The notes under the pieces are model-generated. The model ran no database searches. It was not told where the DNA came from and saw nothing but the letters and a program-made list of their open reading frames with translations. DNA of 64,000 nucleotides from Panopea generosa (taxonomy: Eukaryota > Mollusca > Bivalvia > Adapedonta > Hiatellidae): the NCBI GenBank assembly GCA_029582155.1, contig CM055900.1:42143236-42207235 (forward strand), read 5' to 3'. Made by a program: the position numbers and the translations under genes. The number at the start of each line of letters is the position of its first letter. The first letter of the stretch is position 1. This document shows positions 23,545-36,560 of this stretch, piece after piece.

Positions 23545-26500
23545 AAAAAATACACTAGACCATTATATAAGATGCATTATCAATAGATTACCACACTAGA
23601 CCATTATGTAAGATGCATTATCAATACATCACCACACTAGACCATTATGTAAGATGCATTATCAATACTTCACCGCTCTAGACCATTATGTAAGATGCAT
23701 TATCAATACATTACTAAACTAGACCATTATATAAGATGCATTGTCAATACATTACTACACTAGACCATTATGTAAGATGCATTTTCAATACATTACTACA
23801 CAAGACCATTATGTAAGATGCATTATCAATACATCACCACACTAGACCATTATATAAGATGCATTATCAATACATTACCACACTAGACCATTATATAAGA
23901 TGCATTATCTATAGATCACCACACTAGACCATTATGTAAGATGCATTATCAATACATCACCACACTAGACCATTATGTAAGATGCATTATCGATAAATCA
24001 CCACACTAGACCATTATGTAAGATGCATAATCGATACATTACTACACTAGACCAGTAGTAAGATGCATTATTGATACATTACTACACTAGACCATTACGT
24101 AAGATGCATTATCAATACGTTACTACACTAGACCATTAGGTAAGATGCATTATCTATACATTACTACACTAGACTATTATGTAAGATGCATTTTCAATAC
24201 ATTACTATACTAGACCATTATGTAGGATGCATTATCAATACATTACTACACTAGACTATTATGTAAGATGCATTATCAATACAACACCACACTAGACCAT
24301 AATGTAGGATGCATTATCAATACATTACCACACTAGACCATTGTGTAAGATGCATTATCAATACATCACTACACTAGACCATTATATCAGATGCATTATC
24401 AATACATCACCACACTAGACCATTATATAAGATGCATTATCAATACATTACCACACTTGACTATTACATTAAATGCATTATTAATACCTCACCACACTAG
24501 ACCATTATATAAGATGCATTATCAATACATCACCACACTACACCATTATTTAAGATGCATTATCAATACATCACCACACTAAACCATTATATAAGATGCA
24601 TTATCAAAACATTACTACACTAGATTATTATGTCAGATGCATTATCAATACAACACCACACTAGACCATTATATAAGATGCATTATCAATAAATCACCAC
24701 AATAGACCATTATATAAGATGCATTATCAATACATTACCATACAACACCAATATATAAGATACATTATCAATACATCACCACACTAGATCATAATGTAAG
24801 ATGCATTATCAATACATTACTACACTAGACCATTATATAAGATGCATTATCAAAATATTTCCACACTAAACCATTATATCAGATGCATTATCAATACATC
24901 ACCACACTAGACCATTATATAAGATTCATTATCAATACATCACCACACTAGACCATTATATAAGATGCATTATCAATACATTACCACAATAGACCATCAT
25001 GTAGGATGCATTATCAGTACATCACCACACTAGACCATTATGTAGGATGCATTATCAAAACATCACCACACTAGACCATTATGATTGATGCATTATCAAT
25101 ACATCGATGCACTTAACCATTATGTGAGATGCATTATCAATTCATCACTACACTAGATCATTGTGTAAGATGCATTATCAATACATTACTATGTTAGACC
25201 ACTATGTCAGATGCATTATCAATACATCACCACACTAGACCATTATGTAGGATGCATTATCAATACATCGCTACACTAGACCATTATATAATATGCATTA
25301 TCAATACATTACCACACTAGACCATTATATAAGATGCATTATCAATACATCACTACACTAGACCATTGTGTAAGATGTATTATCAATACATTACTATACT
25401 AGATTATTATGTAAGATGCATTATCAGTACATCTCTACAATAGACCATTATGTAGGATGCATTATCAATACATCACCGCACTTGACCATTATATAAGATG
25501 CATTATCAATACATTACTACACTAGACCATTATGTAAGATGCATTATCAATACATTACCGCACTAGACCATTATATAAGATGCATTATCAATACATCACC
25601 ACACTAAACCATTATATAAGATGCATTATCAATACATTACCACACTAGACCATTGCATAAGATGCATTATCAATACATTTCCACACTAGACCATTGTGTA
25701 AGATGCATTATCAATACATTACTATACTAGACCATTATATAAGATGCATTATCAATACATCACCACACTAGACCATTATTTAGGATGCATTATCATTATA
25801 TCACCACACTAGACCATTATGTATGATACATTATCAATACATTACCATACTAGACCATTATATAAGATACATTATCAATACATCACCACACTTTACCGTT
25901 ATGTAGGATGCATTATAATTACTTTACAACATTGCACCATTATATAAGATGCATTATCAATACATCACTACACTAGACCATTGTGTATGATGCATTATCA
26001 ATACGTTACTATACTAAACCAGTATGTAAGATGCATTATCAATACATCACCACACTTGACCATTACGTAGGATGCATTATCATTACATTACCACACTAGG
26101 CCATTATATAAGATGCATTATCAATACATATCTACACTTTACCATTGTGTAAGATGCATTATCAATACATATCTATATTAGACCATTATGTAAGATGCAT
26201 TATCAGAACATCTATACACTAGACCATTATGTAAGATGCATTATCAATACATCACCACACTAGACCATTATGTAGGATGCATTATCATTACATTACCACA
26301 CTAGACCATTATGTAGGATGCATAATCAATACATCATTACACTTGACCATTATGTAGGATGCATTATCATTACATTACCACACTAGACCATTATGTAAGA
26401 TGCATTATCAAAACATTACTTTACTAGACCATTATATAAGACATATTATCAATACATCACAACACTAAACCATTATGTAGGATGCATTATCAATGCATCA

Positions 26501-28866
26501 CCACACTAGACCATTATGTAGGATGCATTATCAATACATTACCACACTAGACCAATATATAAGATGCATTATCAATACATCACCACACTAGACCATTATG
26601 TAAGATGGATTACCAATACATTGCCACACTTGACCATTATGTAGGATGCATTCGCAATGCATTGTTACACTAGACCATTATATAAGATGTATTATCAATA
26701 CAATCACCACACAAGACCATTATGTAAGATTCATTATCAATACATCACCACACTAGACCATTATATAAGATGCATTATCAATACATTGCTACATTTGACC
26801 ATTGTGTAAGATGCATAATCAATACATTACTATACTAAACCATTTTGTAAGATGCATTATTAATACATCACCACACTAGACCATTATGTAAGATGCATTA
26901 TCAATACATTACCATACTAGATCATTATATAAGATACATTATCAATACATCACTACACTAGACCATTGTGTATGATGCATTATCAATACGTTACTATACT
27001 AAACCATTATGTAAGATGCATTATCAATACATCACCACACTTGACCATGATGTAGGATGCATTATAATTACATTACCACACTAGACCTTTATATAAGATG
27101 CATTATCAATACATCTCTACACTAGACCATTGTGTAAGATGCACTATCAATACATTACTATACTAGACCATTATGTAAGATGCATTATGAATACATCACC
27201 ACACTAGACCATGATGTAGGATGCATTATCATTACATTGCCAAACTAGACCATTATGTAGGATGCATTATCAATACATCACCACACTTGACCATTATGTA
27301 GGATGCATTATCATTACATTACCACACTAGACCATTATATAAGATGCATTATCAATACATCACCACACTAGACCATTATGTAGGATGCATTATCATTGCA
27401 TTACCACACTAGACCATTATATAAGATGCATTATCAATACATATCTACACTTTACCATTGTGTAAGATGCATTATCAATACATATCTATACTAGACCATT
27501 ATGTAAGATGTATTATCAGTTCATCTATACACTAGACCATTATGTAAGATGCATTATCAATACATCACCACACTAGACCATTATGTAGGATGCATTATCA
27601 TTACATTCCCACACTAGACCATTATGTAGGATGCATAATCAATACATCACCACACTTGACCATTATTTAGGATGCATTATCATTACATTACCACACTAAA
27701 CCATTATGTAAGATGCATTATCAAAACATTACTATACTAGACCATTATATAAGACATATTATCAATACATCATAATACTAGACCATTATGTAGGATGCAT
27801 TATCATTACATTACCACACTAAACCATTATATAAGATGCATTATCAATACATTACTGCACTCGACCATTATATAAGATGCATTATCAAAACATCAGCACA
27901 CTAGACCATTATGTAAGATACATTATCAATACATCACCACACTTGATCATTGTGAATGATGCATTATCATTACATTACCACACTAGACCATTATATAAGA
28001 TGCATTATCAATACATCACCACACTAGACCATTGTGTAAGATGCATTATCAATACATTACTATACTAGACCATTATGTAAGATGCATTATCAATACATTA
28101 CCATTCTTGACCATTATGTAGGATGCATTATCATAATATAAAAACACTAGACCATTATATAAGATGCATTATCAATACATCTCTACACTTGACCATAGTG
28201 TAAGATGCATTATCAATACATTACTATACTAAACCATTATATTAGATGCATTATCAATACATTACCACACTAGACCATTTTGTAAGATGCATTATCAATA
28301 CATCACCACACTAGACTATTATGTAGGATGCATTATCAATGCATCACCACACTAGACCATTATGTAGGATGCATTATCAATACATTACCACACTAGACCA
28401 ATATATAAGATGCATTATCAATACATCACCACACTAGACCATTATGTAAGATGGATTACGTATACATGGCCACACTAGACCATTATGTAGGATGCATTAG
28501 CAATGCATTGTTACACTAGACCATTATATAAGATGCATTATCGATACATCACCACACTAGACCATTATGTAAGATTCATTATCAATACATCACCACACTA
28601 GACCATTATATAAGATGCATTATCAATACATTGCTACATTTGACCATTGTGTAAGATGCATTATCAATACATTACTATATTTAACCATTTTGTAAGATGC
28701 ATTATTAATACATCACCACACTAGACCATTATGTAAGATGCAGTATCAATACATCACCACACTAGACCATTATATAAGCTGCATTATCAATACATTAACA
28801 CACTAGACTATTATGTAAGATGCATTTTCAATACATTACTATACTAGACCATTATGTAAGATTCAA
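23545..28866. repeat. 41-bp satellite-like array, about 130 copies, 5.3 kb
   Basis: The unit is accattatgtaagatgcatta, tcaatacatcaccacactag. Variants at fixed positions (tgtaagat / tataagat / tgtaggat; catcaccac / cattactac) mark subfamilies. Rare private variants recur at exact multiples of 41: tctacacttt at 26131 and 27444 (32 units), acatttgacc at 26791 and 28636 (45 units), gtgtatgatgcat at 25983 and 26968 (24 units). Blocks of many units were therefore duplicated. Both array ends are abrupt. Confidence 0.97.
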
Positions 28867-28984
28867 ACAAACGATTCAAAGAACAGTTCAACACATTTGA
28901 AAAGCAGTAAAACACTAATTATCACCAATTATAGGATATGATCACCAAATGTATTTCTATCAGATTTGCACTTATTGTTTTGTT

Positions 28985-29215
28985 TAAAAATTAAGCATCA
29001 TTTTTATACCATCATGCGCTAATTGACGATCGTTAATCCAACAACTCGTTTCCGAGATCCTGTTAGCCAGTACTTGAGCATGACCCCTTCTGGAATTAAC
29101 TTATAACTATCTCACTTGAATTAAGGATCAATGATTTGAACTCATTAACGCTGGATTGATAGTTAGACACACTACTGAGTGAGCCATCCAGGCCCACTTT
29201 GAATAATTCACATGA
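28985..29215 (-). mobile_element. tRNA-derived SINE Z, copy 1
   Basis: On the minus strand, the tRNA-like head at the right (ctggatggctcactcagtag, then gagttcaaatc) is followed by a body that ends agcatcatttttataccat (plus-strand reading, near 28994). The same body occurs at 59815-60062 and 60085-60385, all in the same orientation. Confidence 0.75.
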
Positions 29216-30364
29216 GCTAGAAAAAAAAAAACAGATACAGGGCTATATAATCAATTTTAACATGCTGAAGGGATTTTGATTTTGACATACCAGTAGAAAT
29301 ACTATGGAATCATAATTTGACATACCTTATCGCTAGAAATACTATGAGAAAACAGGTAATTCTCATTTTATCATATTTATTAGCAATAACTTGTAATCAG
29401 CATATTTTTTCATAGCAGCTAAGATTTAGTCCTTTAAAGGGAGTGTTTCAGGATAAAACGATATAAATGTCTTAAAAAATTAAATTAGTTATCAAAATGA
29501 TATATAAACATCTCATTATCATTAATAAATATAATTGGAATAGTTTAGTCAAATCAACCAAAAAACGTGATAAATCAATATGTATATTTAGAATAGTAAA
29601 CTTGAAACGAAATCCCCATTCTAAAACAGACAGCACTTAAATTTATACTGTTTGATTCTGACTCTTTCGAAGATGAAACAATATTTACTACATGTAAACC
29701 TGTTAAACAGATAAAGTTAAAATCAAAATGAAATCACGCGACTTATTTTATATGTAACAATATATGTTGGTATTTTCAGCGGGAAATCTGTTATAGTCTA
29801 ATCTAGGCGCATAGTCCTGGTTAGGAAATCCCTTTTCAATATTTATTATTTTGGCATGTGTAAATAGATATCGTTTTGACACTATAGGGTCAGTAAGTAT
29901 ATATAGGCATGGTATATTGGAAAACATATGTATTATGTATTATGTCTCTGGTCTAGCCAAATTAAATTTTTTGAAAAATCCCGATTTAGTCCCTTTATAG
30001 GTCTGAAATGGACCCTAAAGGGTCATGAAGTGGAAACAGTCGTGATATTTTTCAACAACAAAATGAGTAAAAACCGTCTTGTCATATTCGCCTAAATGAT
30101 AAGGGTATTATACATGTTTGATCATTCAAATATTTCATGTATTGAGACCATGGATCGAATATTCCGTGCAAGTATTTTTTGCCATGGGAAATAAAAAATA
30201 AATTAACACTTGCTGGTAAGTTTTAATCTATTTATTTTACTACGATTGTGAAACAAGTTATTAGACACATTACGCTAGCAATCTCACTGTGTAGAACAAG
30301 ACCTTAAACTATTGGGGAAAAAGAAACCACACATATGTAACGAACTACAAATAAATTACATTTC
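29216..30364. other. AT-rich non-coding DNA
   Basis: I see no supported gene or repeat. Confidence 0.55.
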
Positions 30365-30445
30365 CGTGACTGAGGATCAAATCCACAACCCTCCGCTCCA
30401 GAATATGATGGTCTACCACCAGACCATGAAGTCCAAATGATAGCT
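30365..30445 (-). mobile_element. tRNA-like head of a decayed SINE
   Basis: The minus strand reads an A box (catggtctggtggtagacc) and a B box (gtggatttgatcctc) at tRNA spacing. The acceptor stem does not close and no body is recognised. Confidence 0.5.
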
Positions 30446-31149
30446 GAAGCTCATCTTGAGGATTATCTTATTTCCACGCATCTGTCAGAAAAAATTGGTC
30501 TACGCCCATTTAATTGAGCTACGTCCATTTATTTCCGTAAATTTCCGTTAACATTTTCATATATGGGCAGCGCAAAATCGTTTATAAATGTTATCTCTAT
30601 AAAACTTACACGTGTAAACTTTACACTGTCAAACATCGTATACTGTAAATGGACGTTTCTGTCACGTTCTTGTTGTTTCATCTTCGAAGAGGCGAATAAT
30701 CCTTGATGTTATTTTTTATCATTGTTTGAGAAACAGACTTTCTTTTGTGAAATATTAATACATGAACTTAAGAATTACAAATCTATATACTATTATTACA
30801 CTTTCTTTAATTTAAAGATACATGAGTAAAAATAATTTGTAGACTAAGAGGGAGATACGAATCAACAGAAGTAAATTCTATTAAACTAAACGACTGGACA
30901 AAATAAAAAAATAATCTAAAGAAATATGATAAAGAACAATTTTTCCATAATCTAGAACTTTCTTAAACGATCTATAAACGAAGCTTTTTGAAAGTAACTC
31001 GTCACTTTATGAAAGGGCATATTTCAACAGTAATTACCGCGTAAACTGATATAAGCAACAACAGCACATTTCACATAACAAACCAAAATAAAGCAATATG
31101 GCTAAATGACTATTTTGTTCTAATTTCTACAGTAGATGATAAGGTTACC
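30446..31149. other. AT-rich non-coding DNA
   Basis: I see no feature; the 5' part of the following LINE may be hidden here beyond recognition. Confidence 0.5.
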
Positions 31150-32690
31150 AACTTACGTCATTATGTTTTCAAAACCCATATAAATTTACTAATTTTGAAA
31201 TATTAGAAAATGAAAGTGATGAATGGATCAAGTTACTTCCTGTTAACAATACTTGTGGTCACAGAATGCTTAAACTTGTTTCTAAAACGGTTTCGAACCC
31301 TCTTTCAATTTTATATTAAAGATCACTAAATGAAGGATATCTGCAAGATAGCAAATGTGACATCTATTTTCAAAAAAGGTGACAAATCCTTACAGTCTTA
31401 CTAAACACTACTAAGCTAATGTAGTAAACTTTTTGAAAGGTTAGTTTTCAACAACATGTACATTTTCTTTCTTTTACTATAGGTATCAGTCTGGATTTTT
31501 ACATTATCATTCTACTCTACATATCAGCTCGAAGTAAAGATCATCATATTTGTCAAACATTTGATAACAATCAGTATTTATGTATGGTCTTTTGTGATAT
31601 TTCGAAAGCTTTCGACAGCGTTTAGCACCGTGGATTGTTATTTAAACTTAAAAAAAAATGGTATAGATGGCACCTTTTTAAACTGGTTAACCAATAATTT
31701 AAATAATATATCACATTCAGTTGTTTTTCAAGCCACTGAATCAAGTTAGTACTGGAGTTGCCGAAGGTTCGGTCCTTGGTCCTCTATTGTTTTTAATCTA
31801 TGTAAATGACATAGAAGACTCATTGCTTAGTTTAATCTGTCTATATGCTGACAACAGTTCTGTATATTTTTTCTGCTGCATCAGTTCAAGATATTGAAGG
31901 TATCACTCATCACGATTTAACAATAATTTGTGGACTGAAAATGGTTGGTCAATTTTAACCCAAATAAAACAGAAGCTATGCCTTTTTCATTTAGAGGTTA
32001 TGACTCTTTACCAAGTCTTTATTTTAACAATGTACCAATATATTTTGCTGATTCTCTCAAACATCTAGGACTAACTTTTAGGAATGATGGCAAATGGACA
32101 GAGAATATAGAACATAGTTTGTGTTCAGAATCTAAAATAATAGGTTTTATGCGAAAACTTATATATTCCATAGGGATAAAAGCTCTTAATGTATTTTCGT
32201 ATATTTGAATTTTAGAATTATCATTCCTGGCTTGGAGAGGTTGCACTGCAAGGATTGTAACAGGTCTTACACGATCAGCATCATTGGAAAAACTATATAA
32301 AGAATGTGGATGGGATGGGAAAGACATAACAACACTATTATTTAATGTACGAAGTAGATATATAAGGTACCATCCTATATAATTATAGCTTAAGAAATAG
32401 GAATGATTAATCTGTACCATACTCAAGAACTGAAATAATGAGAAAGTCACATATTCCCTCTTCAATATCATTATGGAACCAGTTGGATTCCAATTTTAAA
32501 TCCACACCTTCTCTTTTAGCCTTTAAACAAAGCATTAATAATAGTATGTGTATTTGTCCTAATTGTGGCTCTATTGAAGATGTTGAACATTATTGAAGCA
32601 GAAATTATTTTAATAAAAGATTGGAAACCCTTCTTGATTTCTCCCAAAGTATCCTTATATGGGACAACTGTTTGACGTATATATGGAAAA
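31150..32690 (+). pseudogene. LINE reverse transcriptase relic
   Basis: Broken frames preserve the order of a non-LTR reverse transcriptase: I-A-N-V-T-S-I-F-K-K-G-D-K-S (about 31350), C-D-I-S-K-A-F-D-S-V (31590-31620), G-V-x-x-G-S-V-L-G-P-L-L-F-L-I-Y-V-N-D (31755-31810) and Y-A-D-N-S-S-V-Y in place of the usual F/Y-A-D-D catalytic box (31846-31870). Then comes a thumb-like stretch with H-L-G-L-T (32065-32080). The 3' part has A-R-I-V-T-G-L-T-R-S and a cysteine-histidine motif C-P-N-C-G-S-I-E-D-V-E-H (32555-32593), as in several LINE ORF2 ends. Stops and frameshifts are frequent, and the second catalytic Asp is Asn, so it is inactive. Confidence 0.9.
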
Positions 32691-32926
32691 TTAAATTAAA
32701 TTAATACCTACATATTTTTGCCAGCTTAAACAAATCAATTAATACTATTTTCTTGTTTAATAGAATATTCTGTACACTTATCATCAGAAAACAATGTGCT
32801 GCTCGCATTCTGGGTGGACCCTGAGCTGAATTCCAGATTGCTGTTAGATATAGTATTTTACTACTGTAAGACTGTTTGATATGATATTTGAATAAAATTA
32901 AATGGTTATATGTACTCTCTCCCCCC

Positions 32927-32930
<4 letters not shown>
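32691..32930. other. Non-coding DNA, LINE 3' flank
   Basis: It may include more of the LINE 3' end (gcagctcgcattctgggtgg-like words on plus near 32800). No gene is supported. Confidence 0.4.

Positions 32931-32986
<56 letters not shown>
32931..32986. repeat. (TC)28 microsatellite
   Basis: A perfect TC run of 56 bases. The ORFs that encode S-L-S-L or R-E-R-E runs across it are artefacts. Confidence 0.98.
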
Positions 32987-32991
<5 letters not shown>

Positions 32992-34295
32992 TAAAAATAT
33001 TGAAATTTAACATTGTATTTACTTGTCAACAATTGCACATATTGTATAAATTTGTAGGGCAGAGGCCAAATCTAATGTTGTCGGAACACGTGGCCTGAAC
33101 CCATATCACCCATTTCACATGTATATATGAAGTAAAATATATGTATGTTTAAACTTAACATGATTAAGACCTACGCCAGACATAAAGCAAGTATAATTAT
33201 GTTAAATTTAAAAATGTAAACTTGAGAATTACATACCTTTATTTTTGGCAACGAATAGCCCCCATATACTACATTAGACCTATTCCGGAATGAATGTTGT
33301 ATGTGTTTTCCCCATAATTATTTTTGGGTACTCATTATTTACATTTTCATAAGATCAACTTGTATTTAGTTTCTGTTGGAAATGTGACTTACCATGGGGT
33401 GTCGGTATAGAAAAACCGTGTCAGACGAGTTCCGGATATTATTTTATTACTGCGGTGTCATTGGCTACTATCCGGATCGCTGTATTATACACTTTACAAC
33501 ATCTTTAGTTACATAAGTATACAAATATATAAAGGTTAACAAATACCAGAGAAGGCGTATATACCACCCAAGCCAAGTTGACCAGACTAGTATACACCCT
33601 TAAATAACGGTAACACAGGCCAAGTTGACTGGCATGTTTCGCCTCTCGAGTTATTGGCTCTCTATGTACAGCTTCGGTGTACATGTAATACTATGTGTTT
33701 GGTACCTAGCAAAGTTGGTAAATAAATTTGTTTTAAAACCAGCAGAGACGACACGAGGCCGCTTTTGTACTGAACTGGTCACATCCCTTTCCAATCTCTA
33801 TCGCCATTTGATATATTTTCTTCCATTATGAAAGTCAACCAATGGATCAGTTTTATGATAATGTTGGGATGTTTCGTCCTGCATAAAGACTTCAGATCAT
33901 ACCACTAAACAGTGTAGGCGCTTACAGTCCGGGCAAACGATAGTAACAAACAAAGAGCACGAACAGATGGTTTAATCATATTTTATTGCATTTATAATTG
34001 CAGCGATGGGGTTGGACCACAAGTTCTCACAACATTAGTTAAGACCATTCCCCTTCCGCGAACAGATGTAGATCTAGATGCTTCCGATCCTTGTCAAGTG
34101 CGAGTCACTTTCTGTGCCAATCTATTTGCGCAATATCAGAAAATATTTTGTTTAATTCTGTAAGTGAAAGAAAGGATTTATTGGGAGCTTCCGAACACAT
34201 TTTCTATGGTTTTTCATCTTAGTTATGTTTCCTGTGGCGATGACGTGAATTATTGAACATACCTAATTTGTCGTGTTAAAAGCTGATAATTATAT
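32987..34295. other. Non-coding DNA, nothing recognised
   Basis: I see no exon pair, RNA gene or repeat boundary here. ORFs of 62-68 codons have no motif. Confidence 0.5.
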
Positions 34296-34302
34296 TAAAA
34301 TA

Positions 34303-34378
34303 TATACTGAACGGAACAGCTAACCCTCCACTATTGAAGCTAACCCGCCTCTACTGAACGGAACAGTGAAAATTGTAT
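34303..34378. mobile_element. Solo end of MITE family 2
   Basis: The sequence tatactgaacggaacagcta, ac is identical to the terminal repeat of the element at 42783-43006. A second, shorter copy (tactgaacggaacag) follows 47 bases later. No opposing end is seen nearby. Confidence 0.65.
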
Positions 34379-34387
34379 TTTCAATTT

Positions 34388-34690
34388 AACGATTATACTC
34401 ACCAGACGGCGATTAAAAATGTCCAATTGGGGATTCGCCGCGAATCGCCAACTACATGTACCAAGCAGTTGCCAGTTGGGGATTCGGATTTTTTTTAAGT
34501 CACTGTTTTACTTTTTAAACATATCAAATCGTTTAAAATAATAAAAAAAGATACCACAACCGTGTTATTTCTTCAATATACCGAATTTACTCACCCGGCG
34601 GAGATTAAAAATGTCCAACTGAGGATTCGCCGCGAATCGCCAACAACCAACCAGCTGCCAGTTGGCAATTCAGATTTTATATTTATATAC
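34388..34690. repeat. Direct duplication with a GATTCGCCGCGAATC palindrome
   Basis: Two copies, 192 bases apart, share cggcg-gattaaaaatgtcca and then gattcgccgcgaatcgccaa and gttgccagttggggattcgg-like sequence. The palindrome gattcg-ccg-cgaatc lies at 34432-34446 and 34624-34638. Related ccaactaccaactgcc words continue to 34840. I do not know the family. Confidence 0.7.
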
Positions 34691-34840
34691 ATCCATTATC
34701 TATTAATTACATATGAACACGAATACAATATGTTAACTAAATAGTGATTATAATAACGAATCCCAAACTTGCAACTGGTCGGTAGTTGTTTATTCGAATC
34801 CCCAACTACCAACTACCAACTGCCAACTACCTACTAACTT

Positions 34841-36119
34841 TACACTCATATTTATTTTACTTAGCCGAAAAGTTCCAATTTCAAGGAAAATATTTTGATG
34901 CTTTTGAGGAAACACATAAAAAGTCACAAAAAGGTCAGCTACATACAAGTCGAGAGGCGACTTAGACATTTCGTTCAGTGTATATTCAATTATTTGTTTG
35001 GTATGGAAGAAAAATACACGTAAGCTTACATTGCTTTTACGATTCAGATAGAACAGTTTGTTCATGATTATGACTGTTTTCGCAGGAACAAGGGATCCCA
35101 TCCCCAGACCCATGTGTAGACAAGATACTTATATGTTTACACTTCCCAATGGGCATTTCGTTTCAGTTAAACTTTCATTATATTTTAGCTAAAAATATTC
35201 TACTTCCATCACATTAAGAACCGCTGAAGCACATTCCAACATTACATGGCCGTTATACGACAAGTGATGTGCTGCAATTATATGATCTTTGTTTATTAAT
35301 AATTAGCCTGATATTGGAAGCAAACGTTTTACGTAATTGTTCCAGTTTGAATTGACAGTGGAAATTAATCACTCATGCAGAGTCGAAGAACAAGCAAATA
35401 ATTGTTGCACAAGTCCAAGTTGAATCGAGTTTTATTGGCGGTATGGCTACAAAACCTGCATTAATTGCGATGAGTAATTTTGTCATGGGAGATTTTCACA
35501 AATGCGAGGCAATAAATCTCTTCAGTTATGAATAACTAGAAATAGCACTCATCTTAAAATGTTACAATCACGAAAATGTGCATTTGCAAAAGCAGTCATC
35601 AATTGAAAATGTTGGCCTAGAGAGTAAATGTGGGAAGACGGTATTTAAGAAAAACTTTGTAGGAAGGATTTTTAACCAAATGTTGTACAATTTTCTTTTC
35701 TTTTTGTTTATAAGACTAAAATGATTAAAACAAACAACTAAACATAGCTAACTACGGGCATCATTATGTGTGCATGTTTGAGATATCAAAACTGTTTTTT
35801 TTTAAATCAATGGCCACAATTACGAAAAACAGTTAAGAAGATTGAACTTACATCTAAATAACTATAAATATCCTTAGATCTACCAAAGAGATTTCTTGAC
35901 CAAAACAAACCATGTTCTCTTACTATCACAGTTTGCAAAATTTATTTCGTTTTGTTTTTTTACTCATTATATATGCTATAATTAAGAAAAATTGTATACT
36001 TAGTGAAAAGGACACATCCTCTCCAAAACAGCACACACGATAATAAAAATAAAGACATATACTTAAGAACTGACACCATGACTTTCGAACTGATGAACTC
36101 AAATACTCCCTTCAACCTT
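34841..36119. other. AT-rich non-coding DNA
   Basis: I see no supported feature; the 107-codon minus ORF at 34790-35113 has no recognisable motif. Confidence 0.5.
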
Positions 36120-36141
36120 CCCCCCCCCCCCCCCCCCCCCC
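36120..36141 (+). repeat. C22 homopolymer
   Basis: Twenty-two C in a row, followed by acccc. The G-rich minus strand could form a quadruplex. The exact length may be limited by sequencing. Confidence 0.9.
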
Positions 36142-36399
36142 ACCCCTTGAACCCCATCACCCATATCACATCATATAACAATAACAAGGTGTTGTAAAAC
36201 AACCACACCATTCATGCCTCCATGCAGAGGCACATGCGTAGGTGACCAGGTATCTATATTTTCTTACTTAAATAGATTTGAATGAAACTTTTTTTTAATT
36301 TGACCTGTGTTTTATAATTATACAGCTACACATTAATATCATTTAAATTCAAAGACCTTTATTGACCATTACTTAACGAAAAATAAAGTTGAAAAGAAT

Positions 36400-36560
36400 C
36401 ACTTTCATATTCGTCCTCACCCCATTAGCACTGAAAAGAAGCCATAACTCGGGTAAAACTTGACCGATGTTGACAAACACAGACATTAATCTGCAATTTA
36501 CAATTATGGAGCTATACAGAAAATATCAAATAAATACATATAGCCTTTCAGACGTTATTA
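36400..36560 (-). mobile_element. Interspersed repeat, copy C (Helentron-like fragment)
   Basis: The minus strand reads ttaataacgtctgaaaggct, gtatagctccataattg, gtcaacatcggtcaagtttt and gagttatggcttcttttc. This is the same order as 15140-15475, but with only one copy of the ttgtcaacatcggtcaa segment. Confidence 0.65.

Noticed and set aside
23545..28866. Evenly spaced repeats suggesting a CRISPR array
   Set aside because: There are no unique spacers between the copies; the whole 41-base period is repeated, and the sequence context is animal.
32019..32471. 150-codon minus ORF
   Set aside because: It lies antisense to the LINE reverse transcriptase relic and is its shadow.
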